A stretch of 64,000 bases of DNA, from contig NZ_CP016443.1 of NCBI RefSeq assembly GCF_001742165.1, positions 1 to 64,000 of the forward strand. The letters run 5' to 3'. This stretch comes from Burkholderia stabilis. GTDB taxonomy: Bacteria; Pseudomonadota; Gammaproteobacteria; Burkholderiales; Burkholderiaceae. Below are positions 26,412 through 36,778 of this stretch, piece by piece (positions within the stretch are counted from its first letter, which is position 1; each line of letters starts with the position of its first letter). Below the pieces are notes generated by a model. That model did no database searches and was not told where the DNA came from. It worked only from the letters and a program-made list of their open reading frames with translations. Made by a program: the position numbers and the translations under genes.

Positions 26412-27944
26412 ATGTGCGGCATCGTAGGCGTTATCTCCCAATCCCCGGTCAATCAGCTGATCTATGACAGCCTGCTGCTCCTGCAGCATCGCGGTCAGGA
26501 CGCGGCGGGCATCGCGACGGCGGACGGCAGCAATTTCCACATGTACAAGGCGAACGGCATGGTGCGCGACGTGTTCCGCACGCGCAACATGCGCAGCCTG
26601 CCCGGCACCTACGGCATCGGCCAGGTGCGCTACCCGACGGCCGGTTCGGCGTCGAGCGAAGCCGAGGCGCAACCGTTCTACGTGAACGCGCCGTTCGGGA
26701 TCATCCTCGCGCACAACGGCAACCTGACGAACTGGCAGCAACTGAAGGACGAGATGTTCCGGATCGACCGCCGGCACATCAACACCAATTCCGACAGCGA
26801 AGTGCTGCTCAACGTGTTCGCGCACGAGCTGCAACTGTCGACCACGGGCCTCGAGCTCGATCCGGCCTCGGTGTTCAAGGCTGTCTCCGGCGTGCATCGC
26901 CGCCTGCAGGGCTCGTATGCGATCGTGTCGCTGATCGCCGGCTACGGCCTGCTCGCGTTCCGCGATCCGTTCGGCATCCGCCCGCTGTGCCTCGGCAAGC
27001 TCGAAACCGAGCACGGCACCGAGTGGATGGTCGCATCGGAGTCGGTGGCGGTCGAAGGCATCGGTTTCGAATTCGTGCGTGACGTGCAGCCGGGTGAGGC
27101 GATCTTCATCGACCCGGCCGGCAACTTCCACAGCCAGCAGTGCGCGGAGCAGCCGACGCTGAACCCGTGCATGTTCGAGTACGTGTATCTCGCGCGTCCG
27201 GATTCGTGCCTCGATGGCGTGCCCGTCTACAACGTGCGCCTGCGCATGGGCGACTATCTCGCCGAGAAGATCAAGCGCGAGCTGCCGAACGTGCCGATCG
27301 ACGTCGTGATGCCGATTCCCGACTCGTCGCGCCCGGCTGCGATGCAGGTCGCTGCGAAGCTCGGCGTCGAGTACCGCGAAGGCTTCTTCAAGAACCGCTA
27401 CGTCGGCCGCACGTTCATCATGCCGGGGCAGGCCGTGCGCAAGAAGTCGGTGCGCCAGAAGCTCAACGCGATGAGCATCGAGTTCAAGGACAAGAACGTG
27501 CTGATCGTCGACGACTCGATCGTGCGCGGCACGACCTCGCATGAAATCGTGCAGATGGCGCGCGATGCGGGCGCGAAGTCGGTGATCTTCGCGTCGGCGG
27601 CGCCGCCGGTGAAGTTCCCGAACGTGTACGGCATCGACATGCCGACGCGCGGCGAACTCGTCGCACACGGCCGCACCGACGAAGACGTCGCGAAGATCAT
27701 CGGCGCCGATCACCTGATCTACCAGGACGTCGACGATCTGCGCCGCGCGGTGCGCGACATCAACCCGAAGCTCGAACGCTTCGAGGCGTCGTGCTTCGAC
27801 GGCAACTACATCACCGGCGACGTGACGCCCGAGTATCTGGATGCGATCGAGCGTGCGCGCCTCACGCCGGCGTCGCAGGCCGATCGCGATACGGCTGGTG
27901 ACACCGAGCGTTCGCAGATGAACCTGCAACTGTCGGTCGAGTGA
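26412..27944 (+). CDS. purF: Amidophosphoribosyltransferase
   Basis: A 510-residue enzyme for the first committed step of purine synthesis. Met1 is followed directly by Cys2 (MCGIVGVIS), the nucleophile exposed after methionine removal in the glutaminase domain. The C-terminal phosphoribosyltransferase domain has the PRPP loop VLIVDDSIVRGTTS. No propeptide is present. Length and start are typical. Confidence 0.97.
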   Translation: MCGIVGVISQSPVNQLIYDSLLLLQHRGQDAAGIATADGSNFHMYKANGMVRDVFRTRNMRSLPGTYGIGQVRYPTAGSASSEAEAQPFYVNAPFGIILAHNGNLTNWQQLKDEMFRIDRRHINTNSDSEVLLNVFAHELQLSTTGLELDPASVFKAVSGVHRRLQGSYAIVSLIAGYGLLAFRDPFGIRPLCLGKLETEHGTEWMVASESVAVEGIGFEFVRDVQPGEAIFIDPAGNFHSQQCAEQPTLNPCMFEYVYLARPDSCLDGVPVYNVRLRMGDYLAEKIKRELPNVPIDVVMPIPDSSRPAAMQVAAKLGVEYREGFFKNRYVGRTFIMPGQAVRKKSVRQKLNAMSIEFKDKNVLIVDDSIVRGTTSHEIVQMARDAGAKSVIFASAAPPVKFPNVYGIDMPTRGELVAHGRTDEDVAKIIGADHLIYQDVDDLRRAVRDINPKLERFEASCFDGNYITGDVTPEYLDAIERARLTPASQADRDTAGDTERSQMNLQLSVE

Positions 27945-27987
27945 CACCGGCGCACGCTTTTGCGGAGGCGTGATAGGATGTGGCCTT

Positions 27988-28044
27988 GCGTCGATTTGAT
28001 ATCAGCTTGCGGACGCGGGGCAACTTCCCAAAACAGCTAAAGCG
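27988..28044 (+). promoter_or_regulatory. Probable SAM-II (metA/SAM-alpha type) riboswitch upstream of metZ
   Basis: GCGTC (27988-27992) pairs with GACGC (28012-28016), enclosing GATTTGA (27993-27999) and GCTTGC (28005-28010). Downstream lie a small hairpin (GGG...CCC) and GCTAAAGCG (28036-28044). The order P1 stem, GATTTGA, GCTTGC, then a distal GCTAAA is the SAM-II pseudoknot consensus as I remember it. A methionine gene follows. SAM-II is best known from alpha-proteobacteria, but the match is specific. Confidence 0.7.
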
Positions 28045-28092
28045 AAGGCCGGCGGCAGTCGGCCCGAGTCGATCGCTGTCGTACCGCACCGA

Positions 28093-28130
28093 AGCCCGCT
28101 GATGCCGACGCATAGCGGGCTTTTTGTTTT
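28093..28130 (+). terminator. Terminator within the metZ leader
   Basis: AGCCCGCT (28093-28100) pairs perfectly with AGCGGGCT (28114-28121) and is followed by TTTTGTTTT. It lies between the riboswitch candidate and the metZ ATG at 28191, so it may be the expression platform. It may also simply end the purF transcript. An additional hairpin (GGCCG with CGGCC, about 28048-28064) lies between the two. Confidence 0.8.
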
Positions 28131-28190
28131 GGCCTGGTTTTTGGTTGGGCTTGCGCGACACGCGCGGCCATCGAATACGGAAAACGGAAC

Positions 28191-29381
28191 ATGGACGACT
28201 CCCTCAACTTCGACACGCTTGCCGTGCGCGCGGGCACGCTGCGCAGCGACTTCAACGAACACTCGGAAGCGCTGTTCCTCACGTCGAGCTTTTGCTTCCA
28301 GAGCGCGGCCGACGCGGCCGAGCGCTTCGCGAATTCGGAAGACTACTTCACCTATTCGCGCTTCACGAACCCGACCGTCACCATGTTCCAGGAGCGTCTC
28401 GCGGCGCTCGAGGGCGGCGAGGCGTGCATTGCCACCGCATCGGGGATGGCCGCGATCATGTCGGTCGTGATGTCCGCGCTGCAGGCGGGTGACCACCTCG
28501 TCAGCTCGCGCAGCCTGTTCGGCTCGACGCTCGGGATGTTCTCGCAGATCTTCAGCAAGTTCGGGATCACGACGACCTTCGTCGACCCGACCGACCTGAA
28601 CGCGTGGCAGGAAGCCGTGCGCCCCGAAACGAAGATGTTCTTCCTCGAGACGCCGTCGAACCCGCTGACCGAACTCGCCGATATCGAAGCGATCGGCAAG
28701 ATCGCGAAGGCCGCGAACGCGCTGTTCGTCGTCGACAACTGTTTCTGCAGCCCGGTGCTGCAACAGCCGTTGAAGCTCGGCGCGGACGTCGTGATGCACT
28801 CGGCGACGAAATTCCTCGACGGGCAGGGCCGCGTGCTCGGCGGCGCGCTGGTCGGCTCGAAGGAATTCATCATGGGCAAGGTGTTCCCGTTCGTGCGCAG
28901 CGCGGGCCCGACGCTGTCGGCATTCAACGCGTGGGTGCTGCTGAAGGGGATGGAGACGCTGTCGCTGCGCGTCGAGAAGCAGTCGGCGAATGCGCTGGAG
29001 ATCGCGCGCTGGCTCGATTCGCATCCGGCCGTCGCGCGCGTGTTTCATCCGGGCCTCGAGTCTCACCCGCAGCACGAACTCGCGAAGCGTCAGCAGAAGG
29101 CGGGCGGTGCGATCCTGTCGTTCGAGCTGAAGGGCGACACGCCCGAGCAGCAGCGTGCGAACGCATGGCGCGTGATTGACAACACGAAGCTGATCTCGAT
29201 CACCGGCAACCTCGGCGATACACGCACGACGATCACGCATCCGGCGACGACGACGCACGGCCGCATCACGCCGGAAGCGCGCGCGGCGGCGGGGATCACC
29301 GAAGGGCTGATTCGCCTGTCGGTCGGCCTCGAGAACGCGGGCGACCTGCGTAACGATCTCGCGCGCGGCCTGGAAGGCTGA
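28191..29381 (+). CDS. metZ: O-succinylhomoserine sulfhydrylase
   Basis: A 396-residue PLP enzyme of the Cys/Met metabolism family that makes homocysteine directly from an activated homoserine and sulfide. The PLP lysine is Lys207 in MHSATKFLDGQGRVLGG. YFTYSRFTNPTVTMFQERLA at the N-terminus fits MetZ rather than MetC. The related MetB and MetY cannot be fully excluded by eye. It follows purF as in Pseudomonas and Burkholderia, and carries its own riboswitch-type leader. Confidence 0.9.
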   Translation: MDDSLNFDTLAVRAGTLRSDFNEHSEALFLTSSFCFQSAADAAERFANSEDYFTYSRFTNPTVTMFQERLAALEGGEACIATASGMAAIMSVVMSALQAGDHLVSSRSLFGSTLGMFSQIFSKFGITTTFVDPTDLNAWQEAVRPETKMFFLETPSNPLTELADIEAIGKIAKAANALFVVDNCFCSPVLQQPLKLGADVVMHSATKFLDGQGRVLGGALVGSKEFIMGKVFPFVRSAGPTLSAFNAWVLLKGMETLSLRVEKQSANALEIARWLDSHPAVARVFHPGLESHPQHELAKRQQKAGGAILSFELKGDTPEQQRANAWRVIDNTKLISITGNLGDTRTTITHPATTTHGRITPEARAAAGITEGLIRLSVGLENAGDLRNDLARGLEG

Positions 29382-29420
29382 GCGCCGCGGCGCTTTCGCC
29401 GCATCGAAGCATCAACGGCA

Positions 29421-29456
29421 ACGGGCCGCCTGCAAAGCAGGCGGCCCGTTGTTTTT
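29421..29456 (+). terminator. Strong rho-independent terminator after metZ
   Basis: ACGGGCCGCCTGC (29421-29433) pairs perfectly with GCAGGCGGCCCGT (29437-29449) around AAA. A TGTTTTTT tail follows. It closes the metZ transcript before the convergent polysaccharide genes. Confidence 0.93.
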
Positions 29457-29510
29457 TCTGCATGAAGCCATTCCGTCCGGCGCACCGCGTTCGCGCATGC
29501 GCCGTGCGAT

Positions 29511-31515
<2,005 letters not shown>

Positions 31516-31541
31516 CTAGTTGAATCGATGGAGAATGAAAG

Positions 31542-32606
31542 TCAGGCGGTCGTGCCGGCGGCGGCGGGCAACGCGCGGCGCGCGGGGCCGCGCGTCAGGC
31601 GCCGTTCGAAGCCGTACCAGCTCAGGGTCGCGTAAGCGAGGGTGATCGCGAGCGCGAGCGCGGCCGTGACGAAGCGGTTCAGGTGCAGCGGCCACAGCGC
31701 GTACAGCACGCTCAGGTGGATCAGGTACACGGTGTAGCTGACGGTGCCCACGTAGACGAGCATCGGGTTCGTCAGCACGCGCTGCACTATGCCGCGACCG
31801 CGCAGCGCGATCACGACGATCGACGTGCACAGCAACAGCGAGATGCTGTAGAGCGCCGCATTCGACAGCGGCGTGTTCGCGGCCCGAAAGCGCGGGAACG
31901 ACAGGTGCAGCCAGCCGAGGATCGCGAGCGACACGAGCGCGCCGACGATCGCGAGCGGGTAGAACGGTTCCAGTGCGCGCCGGTCGCGGCGCAGCACGAT
32001 GGCGAGCAACGCGCCGGCCGCGAGCAGGTCCATCCGGAACGGCGTCAGGTAGTAGATCGGCCAGAACGAATCGAACCACGGAGTCGCGATCGCGCGCAGC
32101 ACGGGCGCGGCGACGATCAGCGCGGCGGCGACCCACAACAGCGCACGCTCCGAGCACCACAGCACGACGAACGGCCAGAAGATATAAAACTGCTCCTCGA
32201 CCGCGAGCGACCACAGCACGTTCAGGCTGTCATGGCCGATGCTGCCGAGCGACAGCCCGATGTTGGTCGAGAAGAACGCGAACCACGGCCAGTGCGGCAG
32301 CCAGCTTGCGCCGAACAGGAGCGTCGAGACCGCGAGCAGCAACACGTACGGCGGCAGGATGCGGCGCACGCGGCGCGCATAGAAATGGCTGAAGTACGAC
32401 TGCCCGCGCGCCTTGCGCTCCAGCAGGATGCCGGTGATCAGCAGGCCGCTCAGCACGAAGAACAGGTCGACACCCATCCAGAGCGGCGCCTTCAGCGCGT
32501 GCTGCAGAAATACCGCGCCCACTGCGATCGCGCGCAGTCCGTCGAGCTGCACGATGCGGCCGTGTTGCGGCGGGGCGAGGTCGGCGGGTCGCGAGAGGCC
32601 CGTCAT
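31542..32606 (-). CDS. bceO: Acyltransferase 3 family membrane protein (BceO-like)
   Basis: A 354-residue multi-pass membrane protein (about ten helices) of the acyltransferase-3/OafA family. It shows the N-terminal block QLDGLRAIAVGAVFLQH (with the conserved His) and ARRVRRILPPYVLLL. These proteins move acetyl groups across the inner membrane onto surface polysaccharides. Cepacian is heavily O-acetylated, and the gene order matches bceO. It is the first gene of the leftward bceO-N-M unit. Acceptor position on the sugar is unknown. Confidence 0.85.
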   Translation of the reverse strand: MTGLSRPADLAPPQHGRIVQLDGLRAIAVGAVFLQHALKAPLWMGVDLFFVLSGLLITGILLERKARGQSYFSHFYARRVRRILPPYVLLLAVSTLLFGASWLPHWPWFAFFSTNIGLSLGSIGHDSLNVLWSLAVEEQFYIFWPFVVLWCSERALLWVAAALIVAAPVLRAIATPWFDSFWPIYYLTPFRMDLLAAGALLAIVLRRDRRALEPFYPLAIVGALVSLAILGWLHLSFPRFRAANTPLSNAALYSISLLLCTSIVVIALRGRGIVQRVLTNPMLVYVGTVSYTVYLIHLSVLYALWPLHLNRFVTAALALAITLAYATLSWYGFERRLTRGPARRALPAAAGTTA

Positions 32607-33051
32607 TGCGCGGCTCCTTCGACACGTGCATCCGGTGCGTGTACGTATTGCATGCCTTTAAATGAAATATTGAATCGCAATCGATTCTAGGGAAAAGAAA
32701 TCGGCAAAAAAACGCACGTCATTTATTCGGCTGAAAGCATTCGAATGACGCCGGTTTCAATCGCGGGATGAAAGGTTTGCAGGCTGAGCGCCGCTGCTGG
32801 CGTGCCGGAGCGGCATTTTCTACGGATCAAGGGCCGGAAATGCGGTCGTTATTTCCGCATCGGGCGGATTTTTTTCGTTCGTTCCGGTTCGATATTTCAG
32901 GCAGAAACATCCCCAAATATTTCCAAATTTCTTGTGATTATTTTTGCTTGTAACCTGCATCGCGACGTTTGAAACCCATTTAGTGACAGGTTGCGCCGGC
33001 GGCAGTCCGCGGCGGCGCGGGTCACTTCTGCATCAAGTCTGGAGAAGCGCA
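32607..33051. other. Divergent promoter region between bceO and bceP
   Basis: About 445 bp without a gene. It is AT-rich for this genome, especially 32655-32945 (several runs of A and T), and must drive the leftward bceONM and rightward bcePQR units. I do not see a specific operator. Confidence 0.5.
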
Positions 33052-35268
33052 TTGCAACGTCTGATTCTGGTTGGCATGACGGTATGCGCGACGCTGCTGG
33101 CGAGCGCCGCGCCGGCCGAAACGGTGTTGCCCGCGACGACGTCGTGGATCGGCAACACGTTCGGCTATGGCGACGGCAGCTGGACGCAGATCGATATCCG
33201 CGCGATTGCGGTCACGCCTGAAGGCAAGGTGTATACGAATTCGCCGTGGGACGAGAGCGGGGCCGAGGCGAGCGTCTACCAGGACGGGAAGATGCTCGGC
33301 TTCGCCGGCGGTACGCACGGCTGGGGCAACCTCGGCGGCAACGCGATCGCCGTGAACAGCAAGTATGCGTACGTCGCGATCGGCGTCGGCAACGAGCGCG
33401 GCCATCTGCAGTCGCCCGGCATCTGGCCGGACAAGGGCAAGCAGTGGTTCGGCATCTCGCGGCGCACGATCGGCGACATGAAGCAGCCTGCACCGTTTCG
33501 CGCGGTGCCGCAGGCCGCGCCGGGCGGCCGCGCCGATACCGGCCGCGCGCGCATGGCCGCGAGCTTCATGATGATCAACGAGGTGCCGGCCCCCGCGCGC
33601 TCGGAAGTGGGCGAGGTGAAGGCGGAAGTGGGCGGCCTCGCGGCCGACGACAAGATACTGTTCGCGACCAATCCGTCGCGCGACGCGGTGGATGTGTACG
33701 ACGCCGAGACGATGCAGCCGAAGGGCACGTGGAGCGCGCACGAGCCGGGACGCATCGCGCTCGCGGGCGACGGCACGCTGTGGCTGCTCACGGATACGCT
33801 GGGCGGGCCCGCGCACCTCGTGCATGTGCGTGCGGACGGCCGCAAGCTCGACGACGCGCCCGCGCTGTCCGACGGCACCGATGCGGTGGATGTGGCGGTC
33901 GACGCGAAAGGGCGCGTGCTCGTCGCGGACAACGGGCCGCGCCAGCAGATCCTGATCTTCTCGAAGGGCGGCAAGGGTTATGCGCAGTCCGGCACGCTCG
34001 GCGAGCGCGGCGGGATTTTCGCGGGCCCCGTGCCGGGGCGGCCGGGGCCACAGCGCTTCAACGGGCTGACGGGTGTCGGCGTCGATCGCGCGGGCAACGT
34101 GTATGTATCGATGAACGGCATCGGGCCGCGCCACGACACGATCGGCGCGGGGCTCGGCGCGGTGCTCGAAAGCTATACGCCGGACGGCAAGCTGCGCTGG
34201 CAGGTGCAGGGGCTGCTGTTCGTCGACGGCGCGTGGCTCGACCCCGCGCGGCCGAACAGCGTGTACACGGGCAACAAGCGCTTCGAGCTCGACCTGTCGA
34301 AGCCGCCGGGCCAGGACTGGAAATACGCCGGCTTCCTGTCGAACCGCTTCAAGTATCCGGACGACCCCGTGTTCCATACGGACCAGTGGCCGGGCATGCC
34401 GATCGCGCGCCGCGTCGACGGCCGCACGTTCCTGTACCTGACCGACATGTACGCCGATCACCTGAAGATCTACCGCTTCGACGCGAAGCGCGACGGCGAG
34501 GTCGCGATTCCGTCGGGCCTGATCGCGGGCCGCGCGCGGCCGGTCGACAAGGTGCCGAACAAGCCGCCCGGCGGCGACTGGCTGTGGCGCGACGCGAACG
34601 GCAACGGCCGCCTCGACGCGGACGAGTTCGAGATCAACACGACGGGCAAGGCAAAAGCGGGCGGCTGGGGCTGGTGGGTCGACACGAAGGGCGACATCTG
34701 GCGCACGAGCGACGTGCGCGGTATCCACCGGTTCCAGTACGGCGGCGTCGACAAGGCCGGCAACCCGATCTACTCGTACGACAAGGTCACGACCTACCCG
34801 ATGCCGCAGCCGTTCACGCAGTTGCGCCGCTCGATCTACGACGCACAGACCGACACGCTGTACGTGACGGGCTACACGGCCGACGCGCCGCCGCAGCCGG
34901 GCATCAACAAGGAAGTCGGCCGCGTGCTGGTGCGCTACGACAAGTGGTCGACCGGCTCGCCGGTCGTGCGCTACCAGGTGACGCTGCCGTGGAAGCTCGA
35001 CGCGAAGCCGATCTTCGACCTGATCGGGATCACGGTCGAGGGCCGCTACATCTTCACCGTGGAGCCGGTCGGCAAGATCCACGTGTACGACAAGGACACC
35101 GGCAAGGAAGTGGGCGTGATGAGCCCGGGCGCCGAGGTCGGCAAGGCGTCGGGCTGGGTCGACGTGCCGTTCGGCATCAGCGCGTTCCGGCGCGAGAACG
35201 GCGAGTACCTCGTGTTCGTCGAGGAAGACGCGCGCGGCAAGGTGCTGATGTATCGCTGGAAACCGTGA
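33052..35268 (+). CDS. bceP: Secreted protein of the cepacian cluster (BceP-like), beta-propeller-like
   Basis: A 738-residue exported protein. I prefer the TTG at 33052: GGAG lies 7 nt upstream, and it gives a clean signal peptide (MQRLILVGMTVCATLLASAA, cleavage near APAET). The ATG at 33076 would cut the hydrophobic core short. The mature part has recurring short strand-like blocks (DVAVDAKGRVLVADNG, GVGVDRAGNVYVSMNG, LWRDANGNGRLDADEFE) suggestive of an NHL-like propeller with an EF-hand-like loop. Function in the polysaccharide pathway is unknown. It is 43 bp before the flippase gene. Confidence 0.75.
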   Translation: MQRLILVGMTVCATLLASAAPAETVLPATTSWIGNTFGYGDGSWTQIDIRAIAVTPEGKVYTNSPWDESGAEASVYQDGKMLGFAGGTHGWGNLGGNAIAVNSKYAYVAIGVGNERGHLQSPGIWPDKGKQWFGISRRTIGDMKQPAPFRAVPQAAPGGRADTGRARMAASFMMINEVPAPARSEVGEVKAEVGGLAADDKILFATNPSRDAVDVYDAETMQPKGTWSAHEPGRIALAGDGTLWLLTDTLGGPAHLVHVRADGRKLDDAPALSDGTDAVDVAVDAKGRVLVADNGPRQQILIFSKGGKGYAQSGTLGERGGIFAGPVPGRPGPQRFNGLTGVGVDRAGNVYVSMNGIGPRHDTIGAGLGAVLESYTPDGKLRWQVQGLLFVDGAWLDPARPNSVYTGNKRFELDLSKPPGQDWKYAGFLSNRFKYPDDPVFHTDQWPGMPIARRVDGRTFLYLTDMYADHLKIYRFDAKRDGEVAIPSGLIAGRARPVDKVPNKPPGGDWLWRDANGNGRLDADEFEINTTGKAKAGGWGWWVDTKGDIWRTSDVRGIHRFQYGGVDKAGNPIYSYDKVTTYPMPQPFTQLRRSIYDAQTDTLYVTGYTADAPPQPGINKEVGRVLVRYDKWSTGSPVVRYQVTLPWKLDAKPIFDLIGITVEGRYIFTVEPVGKIHVYDKDTGKEVGVMSPGAEVGKASGWVDVPFGISAFRRENGEYLVFVEEDARGKVLMYRWKP

Positions 35269-35311
35269 CGGGCGGCGCGCCGTCGTCGTCCCCGTCACAC
35301 AAGGCTCAAGC

Positions 35312-36778
35312 ATGGACAAAGGCATACTCAAGAACGTTTCGATCAACTTCATCGGGCTGATCCTGCCGACCTTCGTGTCGCTGGTGACGGTGCCCGCCTA
35401 TATTCACGCGCTCGGCGTCGAACGCTACGGCGTCGTCAGCCTCGTGTGGACGCTGATCGGCTATTTCGGGATCCTCGATCTCGGGATGAGCATGGCCGCG
35501 CAGAACCACATCTCGAAGGCGCTCGCGAGCGGCAACGACGACGAAAGCGCGCGCGTGTTCTGGAGCGCGTTCTGGCTGAATCTCGGCACCGGCATCGTCG
35601 GCGGGCTGCTGATCTATTTCGGCGCATTCGTCTACACCGCGTATTTCACGAAGGTATCGGCCGCGATGCAGCACGAGGTGTATCTCGCGCTGCCGTGGCT
35701 CGCGCTCGCGATTCCGCTCGCGAACGTGTCGTGGGTGTTCGCCGGTGCGATCAACGGCGCCGAACGGTTCGGCGTGTTCAACACGAACCAGACGATCGGC
35801 ACGTTCCTGTTCCAGTTGCTGCCGCTCGGCGCCGCGTGGTGGATCGCGCCGAACCTGCAGACGGTGCTCGCCGCGGCCGTCGTCGCGCGCCTGATCGCGG
35901 CGGTGATGCTCGGCCACGCGAGCATCAAGGTGCTCGGCATCCGGCGCATCGATCCGCCGCAGTGGGGCACCGCGAAAGGGCTGTTCAACTTCGGCGGCTG
36001 GATGCTGATCGCGAGCACGACCAGCATGATCGCGGACACGCTCGACCGCGTGATGCTCGGCGCCGGCATGGGCGCGAAGTTCGTCACCTACTACACGGTG
36101 CCGCAGAACCTCGTCACGCGCCTGAACATGCTGCCGAACGCGCTCGTGCGCACGCTGTTCCCGCGCCTGTCGGCGGTGGGCCGCGACCACGCGGACACGC
36201 TCGCGCGCCAGTCGCTCGAATTCCTGAACGGCGTGTTCACGCCGGTCGGCATCGTCGCGATCTTCGCGCTCGCGCCGTTCCTCACGCTGTGGGTGGGCGC
36301 CGATCTGGCCGCGCACTCGGCGCCGGTCGGCCGCGTGCTGGTGATCAGCGTGTGGCTCGTCGGCCAGGCGAGCGTGACGCGGATCCTGATCCAGTCGCAG
36401 GTCAATCCGTCCCGCGCGGCATTCGCCGGGCTCGTCCAGATGCCGTTCTTCGTCGGCGGCCTGTGGTTCGGCATTCATCACTTCGGGCTGATCGGCGCGG
36501 CGGTGGTCGTCGCGGCGCGTGCGTTCGTCGACTACGGCGTGCTGCTGTACCTGTCGGCGATCCGGATGCGCGCGATCGTACTCGACATGCTGGCGCACCT
36601 GGCCTTCCTGCTCGCGAGCCTGTTTCTCGCGCAGGCATGGCCGGGGCTCGTCCAGTCGATCGGCATGTGCGCGATCGTGGTGGTGTTGAACGTCGCGTGG
36701 TCACTCACGATGACGCCGGGGCTGCGCGCGCTCGTGCGCGACCTGTTTGTCCGTCTCAATGCGAGGAAAACTGCATGA
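35312..36778 (+). CDS. bceQ: Polysaccharide repeat-unit flippase, Wzx type (BceQ)
   Basis: A 488-residue integral membrane protein with about 12-14 helices, of the MATE/MOP (polysaccharide transporter) family. The N-terminus NVSINFIGLILPTFVSLVTV and AYIHALGVERYGVVSLVWTL is the usual Wzx start. It is expected to flip the undecaprenyl-linked repeat unit of the exopolysaccharide. Its stop overlaps the next gene's start (ATGA), indicating coupling with BceR. Confidence 0.9.
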   Translation: MDKGILKNVSINFIGLILPTFVSLVTVPAYIHALGVERYGVVSLVWTLIGYFGILDLGMSMAAQNHISKALASGNDDESARVFWSAFWLNLGTGIVGGLLIYFGAFVYTAYFTKVSAAMQHEVYLALPWLALAIPLANVSWVFAGAINGAERFGVFNTNQTIGTFLFQLLPLGAAWWIAPNLQTVLAAAVVARLIAAVMLGHASIKVLGIRRIDPPQWGTAKGLFNFGGWMLIASTTSMIADTLDRVMLGAGMGAKFVTYYTVPQNLVTRLNMLPNALVRTLFPRLSAVGRDHADTLARQSLEFLNGVFTPVGIVAIFALAPFLTLWVGADLAAHSAPVGRVLVISVWLVGQASVTRILIQSQVNPSRAAFAGLVQMPFFVGGLWFGIHHFGLIGAAVVVAARAFVDYGVLLYLSAIRMRAIVLDMLAHLAFLLASLFLAQAWPGLVQSIGMCAIVVVLNVAWSLTMTPGLRALVRDLFVRLNARKTA

